44,603 nucleotides of DNA, taken from the NCBI RefSeq assembly GCF_001905655.1, contig NZ_JMHT01000050.1, forward strand, positions 1-44,603, read 5' to 3'. This document shows, piece after piece, positions 7,414 to 16,417 of the stretch. The position numbers were made by a program, and so were the translations under genes. The notes under the pieces were generated by a model. That model ran no database searches. It was not told the DNA's origin and was given only the letters and a program-made list of their open reading frames with translations. Every line of letters starts with the position of its first letter. Positions within the stretch are counted from its first letter, which is position 1. Source of the DNA: Mycobacterium sp. ST-F2 (GTDB lineage Bacteria > Actinomycetota > Actinomycetes > Mycobacteriales > Mycobacteriaceae).

Positions 7414-8885
7414 TGCGCGGCGCCCCGGTTGCGGGCCCACCACTGCCGAAACGTCTCCGTTGGTGGTTCCGGAATATCGCGGCTGCCAGTCCATTTCGAG
7501 GCCGGCCAGGGCAGCCTGCTGATGCGGTGGTCTTTTCCTGCGAGCAGCCGGCCCGCACCAAGCGCCCTCTCGGCCAACCCGAATCGCGACGCGGACCCCA
7601 TGGCCCAGCCGGCGGCTTTCATCGCGAGATCCTGTCCGCTCGGCAGCCCGCCGCGCCCTCCTCTTTCCTGGTCGACCTGCACCGCCCGCAGATGCACCAG
7701 GATCGACGGGATGTCGATGAGGACCGGGCACGCCTCGAAGCAGGCGCCGCACAGCGACGACGCGTACGGCAGGCTCGCGTTCGGATCGTCATGCCCGGTG
7801 GTCCCGGTCAGCTGCGGGCTCAGGATGGCGCCGATCGGTCCCGGGTACACCGAGCCATACGCGTGCCCGCCGGTGCGTTCGTAGACGGGGCAGACGTTCA
7901 GGCAGGCGCTGCACCGAATGCAGTGCAGCGCAGCGCGTCCCACCTCATCGGCCAGCACGCGGGTGCGGCCGTTGTCGAGCAGCACCAGATGGAACTGCTG
8001 CGGACCGTCGCCGGGATGCACGCCGGTCCACATCGAGGTGTACGGGTTCATCCGCTCGGCGGTCGACGACCGGGGCAGCAGCTGCATGAACACGTCGAGG
8101 TCGGTGAAGCGAGGGATCACCTTTTCGATGCCCATCACGGTGATCAGGGTTTCGGGCAGCGTCAGGCACATGCGGCCGTTGCCCTCGGATTCGACGACGG
8201 CCAGCGTCCCGGTCTCGGCCACCCCGAAGTTGGCGCCACTCACAGCGACCCTGGCGGACAGGAACTTTCGCCGCAGATGTGCGCGGGCAGCCATGGCCAG
8301 CACCCGCGGCTCGTCGGTGAGGTCGCCGGCGCCGGGCATCTCCCGTTCGAAGATCGCGCGGATTTCGGCGCGGTTGCGGTGGATGGCCGGCACCAGGATG
8401 TGGCTCGGTTTGTCATGGCCGAGTTGGACGATCAGCTCGGCCAGGTCGGTCTCGATGGGCGTGATGCCCTCGGCCTCCAGGTACTCGTTGAGCCCGATCT
8501 CCTGCGTCGCCATCGACTTGACCTTGACCACCTCGTCGCTGCCGGTGGCCCGGATCAGCTCGGCGACAATGCGATTGGCCTCATCTCCGTCGCGCGCCCA
8601 GTGCACCTGGCCGCCGCGCGCTGTGACGTTGGCTTCGAGTTCCTCCAGCAGCTCCGGCAGCCGCGCCAGCACATCCTGCTTCAACGCGCTGCCGGCGGCC
8701 CGCAGTTGCTCCCAGTCGTCGCATTCGGCAACGGCGGCAAGGCGTTTGGCGCGGATGGTGCCGGTCGCATGGCCCAGATTGTGACGTAGTTGCGGGTCCG
8801 CCAGCGCTGTCCGGGCCGCCGCGGGGAAACTCTGCTCACCGCGCAGATTGCCCACCCCGGGCTGGCCCAGGAACACCGCGGTCAT
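7410..8885 (-). CDS. lutB: Iron-sulfur lactate utilisation protein B
   Basis: 491 residues from the ATG at 8885, which overlaps the lutA stop by 4 bp. The N-terminal two-thirds is a LUD domain (KVKSMATQEIGLNEYLE; GANFGVAETGTLAVVESEGN). Around residues 320-335 comes the first 4Fe-4S motif CIRCSACLNVCPVY, and around 380-392 a second, CGACFEACPVLIDIP. A C-terminal DUF162-associated tail follows. This is the iron-sulfur electron-transfer subunit of LutABC. It is translationally coupled on both sides (lutA and lutC). Longer upstream starts are possible on paper but would lie inside lutA. Confidence 0.93.
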   Translation of the reverse strand: MTAVFLGQPGVGNLRGEQSFPAAARTALADPQLRHNLGHATGTIRAKRLAAVAECDDWEQLRAAGSALKQDVLARLPELLEELEANVTARGGQVHWARDGDEANRIVAELIRATGSDEVVKVKSMATQEIGLNEYLEAEGITPIETDLAELIVQLGHDKPSHILVPAIHRNRAEIRAIFEREMPGAGDLTDEPRVLAMAARAHLRRKFLSARVAVSGANFGVAETGTLAVVESEGNGRMCLTLPETLITVMGIEKVIPRFTDLDVFMQLLPRSSTAERMNPYTSMWTGVHPGDGPQQFHLVLLDNGRTRVLADEVGRAALHCIRCSACLNVCPVYERTGGHAYGSVYPGPIGAILSPQLTGTTGHDDPNASLPYASSLCGACFEACPVLIDIPSILVHLRAVQVDQERGGRGGLPSGQDLAMKAAGWAMGSASRFGLAERALGAGRLLAGKDHRISRLPWPASKWTGSRDIPEPPTETFRQWWARNRGAAQ

Positions 8886-9610
8886 GAGGTGGCCGCCAGG
8901 ATTTCGGCCAGATGCACCGTACGGACGCCGCTGCCGATCCGGCTCAGTCCGCCGCCGATGTGCATCAGGCACGAGGAGTCGCCCGCGGTGCACACCTGCG
9001 CGCCCGTCGTCGCGATGTTCGCCATCTTGTCCGCCAGCATCGCCGTCGATACGTCGGCGTTCTTCAGAGCGAAGGTGCCGCCGAAGCCACAACAGGATTC
9101 GGCGTGGGGCAGCTCGACGAGGGTCAGGCCGCGGACATGGCGCAGCAGCCGTAGCGGTTTGTCTCCGACGCCGAGCATGCGCAAGGAATGGCACGTCGGG
9201 TGGTAGGTGACGCGGTGCGGGTAGTAGGCCCCGACATCGTCGACGCCGAGGACGTCGACCAAGAATTCGGAGAGCTCAAAGGTTTGTGCCGCAACCGATT
9301 CGGCCTTCGCGGCCAGCTCGTCGTCCCCGGCGCGCCGGGCCACCATCGCGTGTTGATGACGCACCGACCCGACGCAGGACCCCGACGGCGCCACGATGGC
9401 GTCGAACCCGGTGAAGGCATCAACATGATTGCGTACCAGTGGCACGGCCTCGCGCAGGTAGCCGGTGTTGACGTGCATCTGCCCGCAGCAGGTCTGCCCG
9501 GCGGGAAACTCCACCTGGTGGCCGAGCCGTTCCAGCAGCCGCACCGTCGCGATGGCGGCAGCCGGAAACATGGCATCGGCCAGGCAGGTCGCGAACAGGG
9601 CTATCCGCAC
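8882..9610 (-). CDS. lutA: Lactate utilisation protein A (CCG-domain oxidoreductase)
   Basis: 242 residues from a GTG at 9610 (VRIALFATCLADAMFP), the usual LutA N-terminus. A longer reading to 9724 would overlap the aminotransferase gene and adds nothing family-like. Two cysteine-rich CCG domains are visible: FATCLADAMFP with GQTCCGQMHVNTGY in the first half, and YHPTCHSLRML with ESCCGFGGTFALKN in the second. These bind iron-sulfur or related redox centres in LutA, GlpC and HdrB proteins. The gene starts 16 bp after the aminotransferase stop, which places lutABC in the mmsA operon. Confidence 0.92.
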   Translation of the reverse strand: MRIALFATCLADAMFPAAAIATVRLLERLGHQVEFPAGQTCCGQMHVNTGYLREAVPLVRNHVDAFTGFDAIVAPSGSCVGSVRHQHAMVARRAGDDELAAKAESVAAQTFELSEFLVDVLGVDDVGAYYPHRVTYHPTCHSLRMLGVGDKPLRLLRHVRGLTLVELPHAESCCGFGGTFALKNADVSTAMLADKMANIATTGAQVCTAGDSSCLMHIGGGLSRIGSGVRTVHLAEILAATS

Positions 9611-9626
9611 CGGCCGACAGTACCCC

Positions 9627-11009
9627 CTACTGCGCGTACCGGTCTGCCACGTCGAGGGCGCGGTCCAGGATCGCGAGCCCGGCGCGCACCTCGTCGTCGC
9701 TGGCATTGCACGGCGGCACCACATGGATGCGGTTGAAGTTGGTGAACGGCATCAGGCCGTTCTCCTTGCAGAAGGCGACGACCGCGTTCATGGCTTCGCT
9801 GGTGTCGCCATAGGGCGCCAACGGTTCGCGCGTCGTCTGGTCCTTGACCAGTTCGATGGCCCAGAACACCCCCGCGCCGCGCACTTCACCGATGCTGGGA
9901 TGCCGCTGAGCGAACTCGCGCAGGGCCGGTCCGATGATGTCCTCACCGAGGTGAGCGGCGTTCTCGACCATGCCTTCGTCGCGCATGGCGTTGATCGTGG
10001 CGACCACAGCCGCCGTGGCCAACGGGTGTCCGGAGTAGGTGAGGCCGCCGGGGTAGGCGCGCTCGGCGAAGGTCTGGGCGATGGCGTTGCTGATCGCCAC
10101 GCCGCCGAGCGGCACGTAGCCGGAATTGACGCCCTTGGCGAAGGTCAGCAGGTCGGGAACCACATCAAAGTGGTTGATGGCGAACCACTTTCCGGAGCGG
10201 CCGAAGCCGGACATGACCTCGTCGGCGATCATGATGATGCCGTACTTGTCGCACAGTGCGCGCACGCCCGCCATATAGCCCGGCGGCGGCACCATGATGC
10301 CCGCGGTGCCGGGGATGGACTCCAGGATGATGGCCGCGATGGTCGAGGCGCCCTCGAGCTCGATGACGCGCTGCAGCTCGTCGAGGGCCCGCGCGGACTC
10401 CTGCGCCTCGTTCTCGGCGTGGAACACCGAGCGGTACAGGAACGGCCCGTTGAAGTGCACGACGCCGGCCGCGCCGCGATCGTTGGCGAAGCGCCGCGGG
10501 TCGCCCGTCAGGTTGATCGCCAGGTCGGTGCCACCGTGGTAGGCGCGGTAGCGGGCCAGCACCTTGTGCTTGCCGGTGTGCAGGCGTGCCATGCGCACGG
10601 CGTGCTCGTTGGCTTCGGCCCCGCCGTTGGTGAAGAAGATGTGGTTCAGGTCGCCGGGGGTCAGCTCGGCGATGAGCCGGGCGGCTTCCGAACGAGCGGC
10701 GTTGGCGTGCTGCGGTGCGATGGTGCACAGTTTGGCGGCCTGTTCCTGAATCGCCGCAACGACTTTCGGGTGCTGGTGGCCGATGTTGGTGTTGACCAGC
10801 TGGGAGGAGAAATCGAGCAGGCGGTTGCCGTCGCCGTCCCAGAAGTAGCTGCCCTCGGCGGCCGTGACGGTCATCGGGTTGAGCGTGGCCTGCGCAGACC
10901 AGGAGTGAAAGACGTGGGCACGGTCCAGCTGGTAGGCGCGCTCGGCTTCGGCGCGCATCGAGTCGATGGTGTGGCCGGCGGGCAGGAGGTGGTCTGCGGC
11001 GAGGGTCAT
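9627..11009 (-). CDS. Class III PLP aminotransferase (omega-amino acid/pyruvate type)
   Basis: 460 residues from the ATG at 11009. Class III hallmarks are present: FTNGGAEANEHAVRMAR (126-142), IMIADEVMSGFGRSGKWF with D263 contacting the PLP pyridine nitrogen, and K292 in TFAKGVNSGYVPLGG as the Schiff-base lysine. The sequence resembles the taurine/beta-alanine:pyruvate group more than GABA:2-oxoglutarate enzymes. The context (a CoA-acylating semialdehyde dehydrogenase upstream, LutABC downstream) favours transamination of beta-alanine or a similar omega-amine onto pyruvate, giving a semialdehyde and alanine. The exact substrate is inferred. A strong GC hairpin (11049-11087) lies between this gene and mmsA and may lower or uncouple its expression. 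Confidence 0.85.
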   Translation of the reverse strand: MTLAADHLLPAGHTIDSMRAEAERAYQLDRAHVFHSWSAQATLNPMTVTAAEGSYFWDGDGNRLLDFSSQLVNTNIGHQHPKVVAAIQEQAAKLCTIAPQHANAARSEAARLIAELTPGDLNHIFFTNGGAEANEHAVRMARLHTGKHKVLARYRAYHGGTDLAINLTGDPRRFANDRGAAGVVHFNGPFLYRSVFHAENEAQESARALDELQRVIELEGASTIAAIILESIPGTAGIMVPPPGYMAGVRALCDKYGIIMIADEVMSGFGRSGKWFAINHFDVVPDLLTFAKGVNSGYVPLGGVAISNAIAQTFAERAYPGGLTYSGHPLATAAVVATINAMRDEGMVENAAHLGEDIIGPALREFAQRHPSIGEVRGAGVFWAIELVKDQTTREPLAPYGDTSEAMNAVVAFCKENGLMPFTNFNRIHVVPPCNASDDEVRAGLAILDRALDVADRYAQ

Positions 11010-11048
11010 GGCGGGTCCTGTCGGTGACACGTGGCGGGCGAGAGGGGT

Positions 11049-11087
11049 AGTGCGCGGGGCCCTTCGGGGACGCGGGCCCCGCGCACT
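11049..11087 (-). terminator. Perfect 14-bp GC hairpin between mmsA and aminotransferase genes
   Basis: Left arm AGTGCGCGGGGCCC (11049-11062) pairs perfectly with GGGCCCCGCGCACT (11074-11087) around an 11-nt loop. It starts 17 bp after the mmsA stop and ends 40 bp before the aminotransferase start. There is no U-tract on either strand, as is common for mycobacterial terminators. It could be a leaky terminator giving more mmsA than downstream message, or a 3'-end stabiliser and processing site. Confidence 0.6.
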
Positions 11088-11103
11088 GGTTCTGGTTGCG
11101 CTA

Positions 11104-12597
<1,494 letters not shown>

Positions 12598-12692
12598 CGT
12601 CTCGAGTGGCCTTCCGGGTCGGTTCGGGGTGTGCACTCAGCTTGCCTGGTGGGGAGCGCCGAATTGGTCGACAATCTGTATCAGGTTCCGCT

Positions 12693-12719
12693 TCGGCATT
12701 TACACTTTGTAAATGCCGA
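12693..12719. promoter_or_regulatory. 27-bp palindrome over the pucR-like start codon and -10 box
   Basis: TCGGCATTTAC (12693-12703) and GTAAATGCCGA (12709-12719) are perfect 11-bp arms around ACTTT. The ATG start of the regulator (12713-12715) lies inside the right arm. TACACT at 12701-12706 fits the mycobacterial -10 (TANNNT), with exactly 6 nt to the A of the ATG, which predicts a leaderless mRNA. A protein bound here would block RNA polymerase, so an autoregulatory operator is likely. The same site is about 95 bp upstream of mmsA and could also serve that promoter. Confidence 0.7.
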
Positions 12720-14338
12720 CCGTCGCCGAGATCGTCGCCCTGCCGGTCATCCAGCAGGGCGAGCCCGAGATTCTCTGTGCGCACGGGTTCGATCGCCCGA
12801 TCCGCTGGGTCCACGTCAGCGACGTCCCCGACCTGTCGGACGTGCTGCAGGGTGGCGAACTCGTGCTGACGACCGGTGCCGCGCTGAGGGCCGCGCCGCT
12901 GGCGTATCTGCGGTCGCTCGCTGCGGCGCAGGCTGTCGGTGTCATCGTCGAACTGGGCGCCGGCGCCGTCCCGCTGCCGGTCAACGTTGGGGCGATCGCC
13001 GAGGAGTTGGGGCTGGCGCTGGTCGCGGTCCGCCGGGTGATCAAGTTCGTCGAGGTGACCGAACAGGTGCACCGCGTGATCGTCGCCGACCAGTACCAGG
13101 AGGTCGATTTCGCGCGGCAGACGCACGAGGTGTTCACCGACCTGAGCATGCGCCGTGCCACGCCCGCCGGGATCGCCGAGGCGGCGGCGAATCTGCTCGG
13201 TGCGCCCGTCGTGCTCGAGGACCTCACGCACCAGGCGATCGCGGTCGCGACCGCAGGCCGTCCGACGTCAGATGTGTTGCGGGACTGGCAACGTCGGTCC
13301 CGTCAGCACGAGACCGGTGCCGAGCGGACGGACGACTGGGTGATCAGTGCGGTCGGGCGCGGCGACGATGCGTGGGGCCGGCTGATCGCGCTGAGTCCCT
13401 CCGAGGACGTGGCGGCCAGGTTCACCATGGTGCTCGAGCGGGCATCTCAGGCGTTGGTGCTGCACCGGATGGCCGAACGTGGCCGCACCGACATCGAACA
13501 TCAGGCGCAGGCGGGCTTGCTGGAAGATGTTGCGCGCGAACGTATCCGGTTCGAGGACGAGGCGACGGCCCGGGCCTTCGCGTTGGGGCTGCGGCCGGCG
13601 GCGCAGTACCTGCCCGCGACCCTGCGGGTCTCCGGATGGGCGTCGAAGGACGGTTCAGCCGCCGACCCCGTCTCGGAGCAGCGCCGCAGCGCCCGCCTGC
13701 TCGACGTCGTCACCCGCTCGGTAAAAGCGTTGGGGCACACCGGTTTGTTCTCGCTACGCGGGCCCGGCGAGATCGCCATGGTGCTGTCGCTGAACATGCG
13801 CCCGGGCAGCGCGCTGGAGCCGCTGGGCCGCGCGCTGCGCCGCGATGCCGAGCGCGCCGTCGACGCCCACGGCCTGGTGCTCGGTGTCGGCACCCCGGCG
13901 CCCGGATTGATCGACGCCATCCACCGCATCACCGATGCCGCCCACGTCGCCGAGGCCGCGCTGTCGCTGCCGGCTTCGCAACGGGTCTGCTTCCGGGTCG
14001 CCGACATCCGGCTGCGCGGTCTGCTGTCGATGCTCCGGACCGATCCGCGCGTGCAGCGCTTCGCGGAAGGGGAGTTGCGTGCGCTGATCCTGCACGACAT
14101 CGAGTCCGGTGACGGCCTGCGCGAGGTCCTGCGTGGCTACCTGGAACTCGGCGGCAACAAGTCGGCGCTCGCGTCGCGTCTGCACCTGAGCCGGCCGTCG
14201 CTGTACGCGAAGCTGAACCGCATCGAGCAGATTCTGGGCGTCGACCTCGCCGACGGCGAGTCCGCGACCTCGCTGCATGTGGCCTTGCTGATCCTGGAGA
14301 CACGAAACGCTTTCAGTGGCGGCGGCGCGCCGCTGTGA
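12713..14338 (+). CDS. PucR-family transcriptional regulator
   Basis: 541 residues. The N-terminal PucR domain (about 1-120) opens with VAEIVALPVIQQGEPEIL and continues DRPIRWVHVSDVPDLSDVLQGGELVLTTG, the family signature. A GGDEF-like middle follows. The C-terminal helix-turn-helix of the HTH_30 type (about 470-535) contains LRGYLELGGNKSALASRLHLSRPSLYAKLNRI. PucR relatives control purine, pyrimidine, GABA and proline catabolism and often activate a divergent operon. Here the divergent operon is mmsA-aminotransferase-lutABC-epoxide hydrolase. The start codon sits in a 27-bp palindrome with a -10 box placed for leaderless transcription, so autoregulation is likely. A TetR gene starts 1 bp after the stop. 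Confidence 0.9.
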   Translation: MPTVAEIVALPVIQQGEPEILCAHGFDRPIRWVHVSDVPDLSDVLQGGELVLTTGAALRAAPLAYLRSLAAAQAVGVIVELGAGAVPLPVNVGAIAEELGLALVAVRRVIKFVEVTEQVHRVIVADQYQEVDFARQTHEVFTDLSMRRATPAGIAEAAANLLGAPVVLEDLTHQAIAVATAGRPTSDVLRDWQRRSRQHETGAERTDDWVISAVGRGDDAWGRLIALSPSEDVAARFTMVLERASQALVLHRMAERGRTDIEHQAQAGLLEDVARERIRFEDEATARAFALGLRPAAQYLPATLRVSGWASKDGSAADPVSEQRRSARLLDVVTRSVKALGHTGLFSLRGPGEIAMVLSLNMRPGSALEPLGRALRRDAERAVDAHGLVLGVGTPAPGLIDAIHRITDAAHVAEAALSLPASQRVCFRVADIRLRGLLSMLRTDPRVQRFAEGELRALILHDIESGDGLREVLRGYLELGGNKSALASRLHLSRPSLYAKLNRIEQILGVDLADGESATSLHVALLILETRNAFSGGGAPL

Positions 14339-14339
14339 C

Positions 14340-14981
14340 ATGCTTCTGACCGTGTCGGGCACATCGCAGAACCGTCAGGGCAATGCCACCCGCGCCAAGT
14401 TGGTGAAGACGGCCGAGAAGCTGTTCGCCGAGCAGGGCGTGGACGCCGTCTCGGTGCGCTCGGTCAACGCCGCGGCGGGCCTCGGCGCCGCCTCGGTGCA
14501 CTATCACTTCGGTTCCAAGGACGAGCTGCTGCGCGCGGTGGTCCTCGACCTCGGCGCCGCCGTCGGCTCGGCCATTCAGGCCAATGTCGATGTGCTGGCG
14601 GCGGATTCGGTCCCGCCGACGCCCGACGCCTTGGTGCGGGCGGTCACGGCGCCCTATCTCGATCTGCTGCGGCGCCAGCGCACCCGGGGCATGCGGTGGA
14701 TCAAGATCATGGCCCAGATCACCCAGGCCGGCCCGGCCGACGAGACCATCGAACCCAAGCTGCGCGCCACGTTGCTGGCACAGGTGCGGCGAGCTTTCCC
14801 GAATGCCTCCGAGGATCGGCTGGAGGCCCGCTGGGCGGTGTCGATCATGGGCTTCGTGCAGGGCCTGAGCCGCGCCGACGAATGGGACCGCGCCAAGCTG
14901 TCGGCCGCCGCCCTGGAGGCGTTCTACGAAGACCTCGTGACGTTCGTCGTCGGCGGCACAGAGCGGCTCTTGAACTCTTAA
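14340..14981 (+). CDS. TetR-family transcriptional regulator
   Basis: 213 residues from the ATG at 14340, one base after the PucR gene's TGA. A GTG at 14352 and an ATG at 14316 are other possible starts. The TetR_N domain (about 12-60) has NATRAKLVKTAEKLFAEQG and AAGLGAASVHYHFGSKDELL. The C-terminal ligand domain is typical in size. It is probably co-transcribed with the PucR gene. The LLM/ADH operon downstream, whose promoter carries an 18-bp palindrome over its -35 box, is the natural target, but this is inferred from position only. Confidence 0.88.
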   Translation: MLLTVSGTSQNRQGNATRAKLVKTAEKLFAEQGVDAVSVRSVNAAAGLGAASVHYHFGSKDELLRAVVLDLGAAVGSAIQANVDVLAADSVPPTPDALVRAVTAPYLDLLRRQRTRGMRWIKIMAQITQAGPADETIEPKLRATLLAQVRRAFPNASEDRLEARWAVSIMGFVQGLSRADEWDRAKLSAAALEAFYEDLVTFVVGGTERLLNS

Positions 14982-14987
14982 CCGCGA

Positions 14988-15016
14988 GCGGCCGTGTCTG
15001 TACGGCAACACGCCGC
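14988..15016 (+). terminator. Possible terminator after TetR gene
   Basis: GCGG plus CGTGT (14988-14997, one bulged C) pairs with ACACG plus CCGC (15008-15016) around a 10-nt loop, 6 bp after the TetR stop. A run of five T lies about 12 nt further on. The bulge and the distant T-run make this a modest candidate. Confidence 0.35.
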
Positions 15017-15088
15017 AAATAGCGTGCATTTTTGTCGCGTTCGCGGCTGATGAGCATGCTCAAACAGCGCGTTGGGCTGCCGATATTT

Positions 15089-15126
15089 TTGGATCACTTG
15101 ATCCAATCGAGTGATCGGATTACAGT
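15089..15126 (+). promoter_or_regulatory. SigA-like promoter with 18-bp palindromic operator for the LLM/ADH operon
   Basis: TTGATC (15098-15103) and TACAGT (15121-15126) form -35 and -10 boxes with a 17-bp spacer; transcription should start near 15133, about 40 nt before the GTG. The -35 box lies within the perfect palindrome TTGGATCACTTGATCCAA (15089-15106). A repressor bound there would exclude RNA polymerase. The adjacent TetR gene is the obvious candidate, though GntR-type regulators also use TTGGATC-type sites. Confidence 0.65.
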
Positions 15127-15172
15127 CAGCGGAGCAAGCCGAGACACCCTCACCGAGAATCAGGAGACCACC

Positions 15173-16417
15173 GTGAGCAGCGCTGCCCAGTGGAGCCCGA
15201 CGTCCATGAAATTCGGGGCCTTCCTCGCCCCGTACCATCCGCTCAATGCCGACCCCGCGCTGCAGTTGCGCCGCGACATCGACCTGATGACCCACCTGGA
15301 CCACCTCGGCTTCGAAGAGGCGTGGATGGGGGAGCATCACTCGACCGGCTCCGAGATCGTCCCGGCCCCCGATGTTTTCATCGCCGCCGCCGCCGAGCGC
15401 ACCGAGCGCATCCGCTTCGGCACCGGCGTGATGTCGCTGCCGTACCACCACCCGCTGATCACCGCCGACCGCATCACCCAGCTGGACCTGCAGACCCGCG
15501 GCCGCCTGATCGTCGGCACCGGCCCCGGCAAGATTCCGCTCGACGCGCACATGATGGGCATCACCACCACCAACCAGCGCCGCATGCAAGGTGAGGCCCT
15601 GGAGGCCGTACTCGCGCTGCTGCGCGGCGAAGTGGTCAACATGGAGACCGACTGGTTCACCCTGCGCGACGCCCGCGCCCAGCTGCCCACCTACAACCCC
15701 GCCGGCATCGAGGTGGTCACCGCTTCGACCATCTCGCCCAACGGTTCGGTGCTGGCCGGCAAGCACGGCCTCTCGCTGCTGTCGCTGGCGGCCAGCTCGC
15801 AGGCCGGCTACGAGTCGCTGGACCGCAACTGGGGTGTGTACGAACAGGTTTCGGCCGAGAACGGCTACGTCGCCGACCGGTCGACGTGGCGTCTGGTGAA
15901 CCCGATGTTCATCGCCGAGACGCGCGAGGAGGCCGAGCGCGCCGTCAGCCGTCGCATCAACCACATCGCCGAGTACGTCAACCGGCAGCAGAACATCAAC
16001 CCGGACTGGGCGCAGACCCCGGCCGGCATCATCGACTACTGGCGCAATGAGTCGCTCGGGGAGTTCGGCCAGGCGATCATCGGCACGCCGGAGGACGCCA
16101 TCGCCCAGATCGACCGCCTGATCGAGAAGACCGGCGGCTTCGGCACCCTGCTGATCATGCACGTCGACCTCGCCGACTGGGAGAACACCAAGCGCAGCTA
16201 CGAGCTGTTCGCCTCGGAGGTCATTCCGCACTTCCGCCGGCGCAACGTCGCCCGTCAGGCCAGCCTGCAATTCGCACAGGACAACTCCGAGGTGCTGATC
16301 GGCAACCTCGTCGGCGCCATCACGAAGGCCTACACCGACTACTACGGGCAGCCCACCGACCTGCCCGCCACCCCGGCACCGGCCAACGAACTCAACACCG
16401 CAGGAGCACACGCATGA
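15173..16417 (+). CDS. LLM-class flavin-dependent monooxygenase (limonene monooxygenase-like)
   Basis: 414 residues from a GTG at 15173, preceded by AGGAGA 5 nt upstream. The open frame extends to 15032, but that part contains the promoter and has no family sequence. Bacterial luciferase-like fold: MKFGAFLAPYHPLNADPALQ at the first strand, then GFEEAWMGEHHSTGSEIVPA and RIRFGTGVMSLPYHHPLITA. The sequence resembles the monoterpene/limonene 1,2-monooxygenase group (FMN or F420 users) more than the short F420 dehydrogenases. The last about 50 residues are a soluble extension. The alcohol dehydrogenase gene overlaps the stop by 4 bp, so oxygenation and alcohol oxidation are probably consecutive steps. 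Substrate unknown. Confidence 0.85.
   Translation: MSSAAQWSPTSMKFGAFLAPYHPLNADPALQLRRDIDLMTHLDHLGFEEAWMGEHHSTGSEIVPAPDVFIAAAAERTERIRFGTGVMSLPYHHPLITADRITQLDLQTRGRLIVGTGPGKIPLDAHMMGITTTNQRRMQGEALEAVLALLRGEVVNMETDWFTLRDARAQLPTYNPAGIEVVTASTISPNGSVLAGKHGLSLLSLAASSQAGYESLDRNWGVYEQVSAENGYVADRSTWRLVNPMFIAETREEAERAVSRRINHIAEYVNRQQNINPDWAQTPAGIIDYWRNESLGEFGQAIIGTPEDAIAQIDRLIEKTGGFGTLLIMHVDLADWENTKRSYELFASEVIPHFRRRNVARQASLQFAQDNSEVLIGNLVGAITKAYTDYYGQPTDLPATPAPANELNTAGAHA

Noticed and set aside
7413..7752. N-terminal extension of lutC
   Set aside because: The extension lies entirely within lutB in another frame; the ATG at 7413 has the 4-bp overlap and the family N-terminus.
9610..9724. N-terminal extension of lutA
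   Set aside because: It lies within the aminotransferase gene; the GTG at 9610 gives the standard LutA start.
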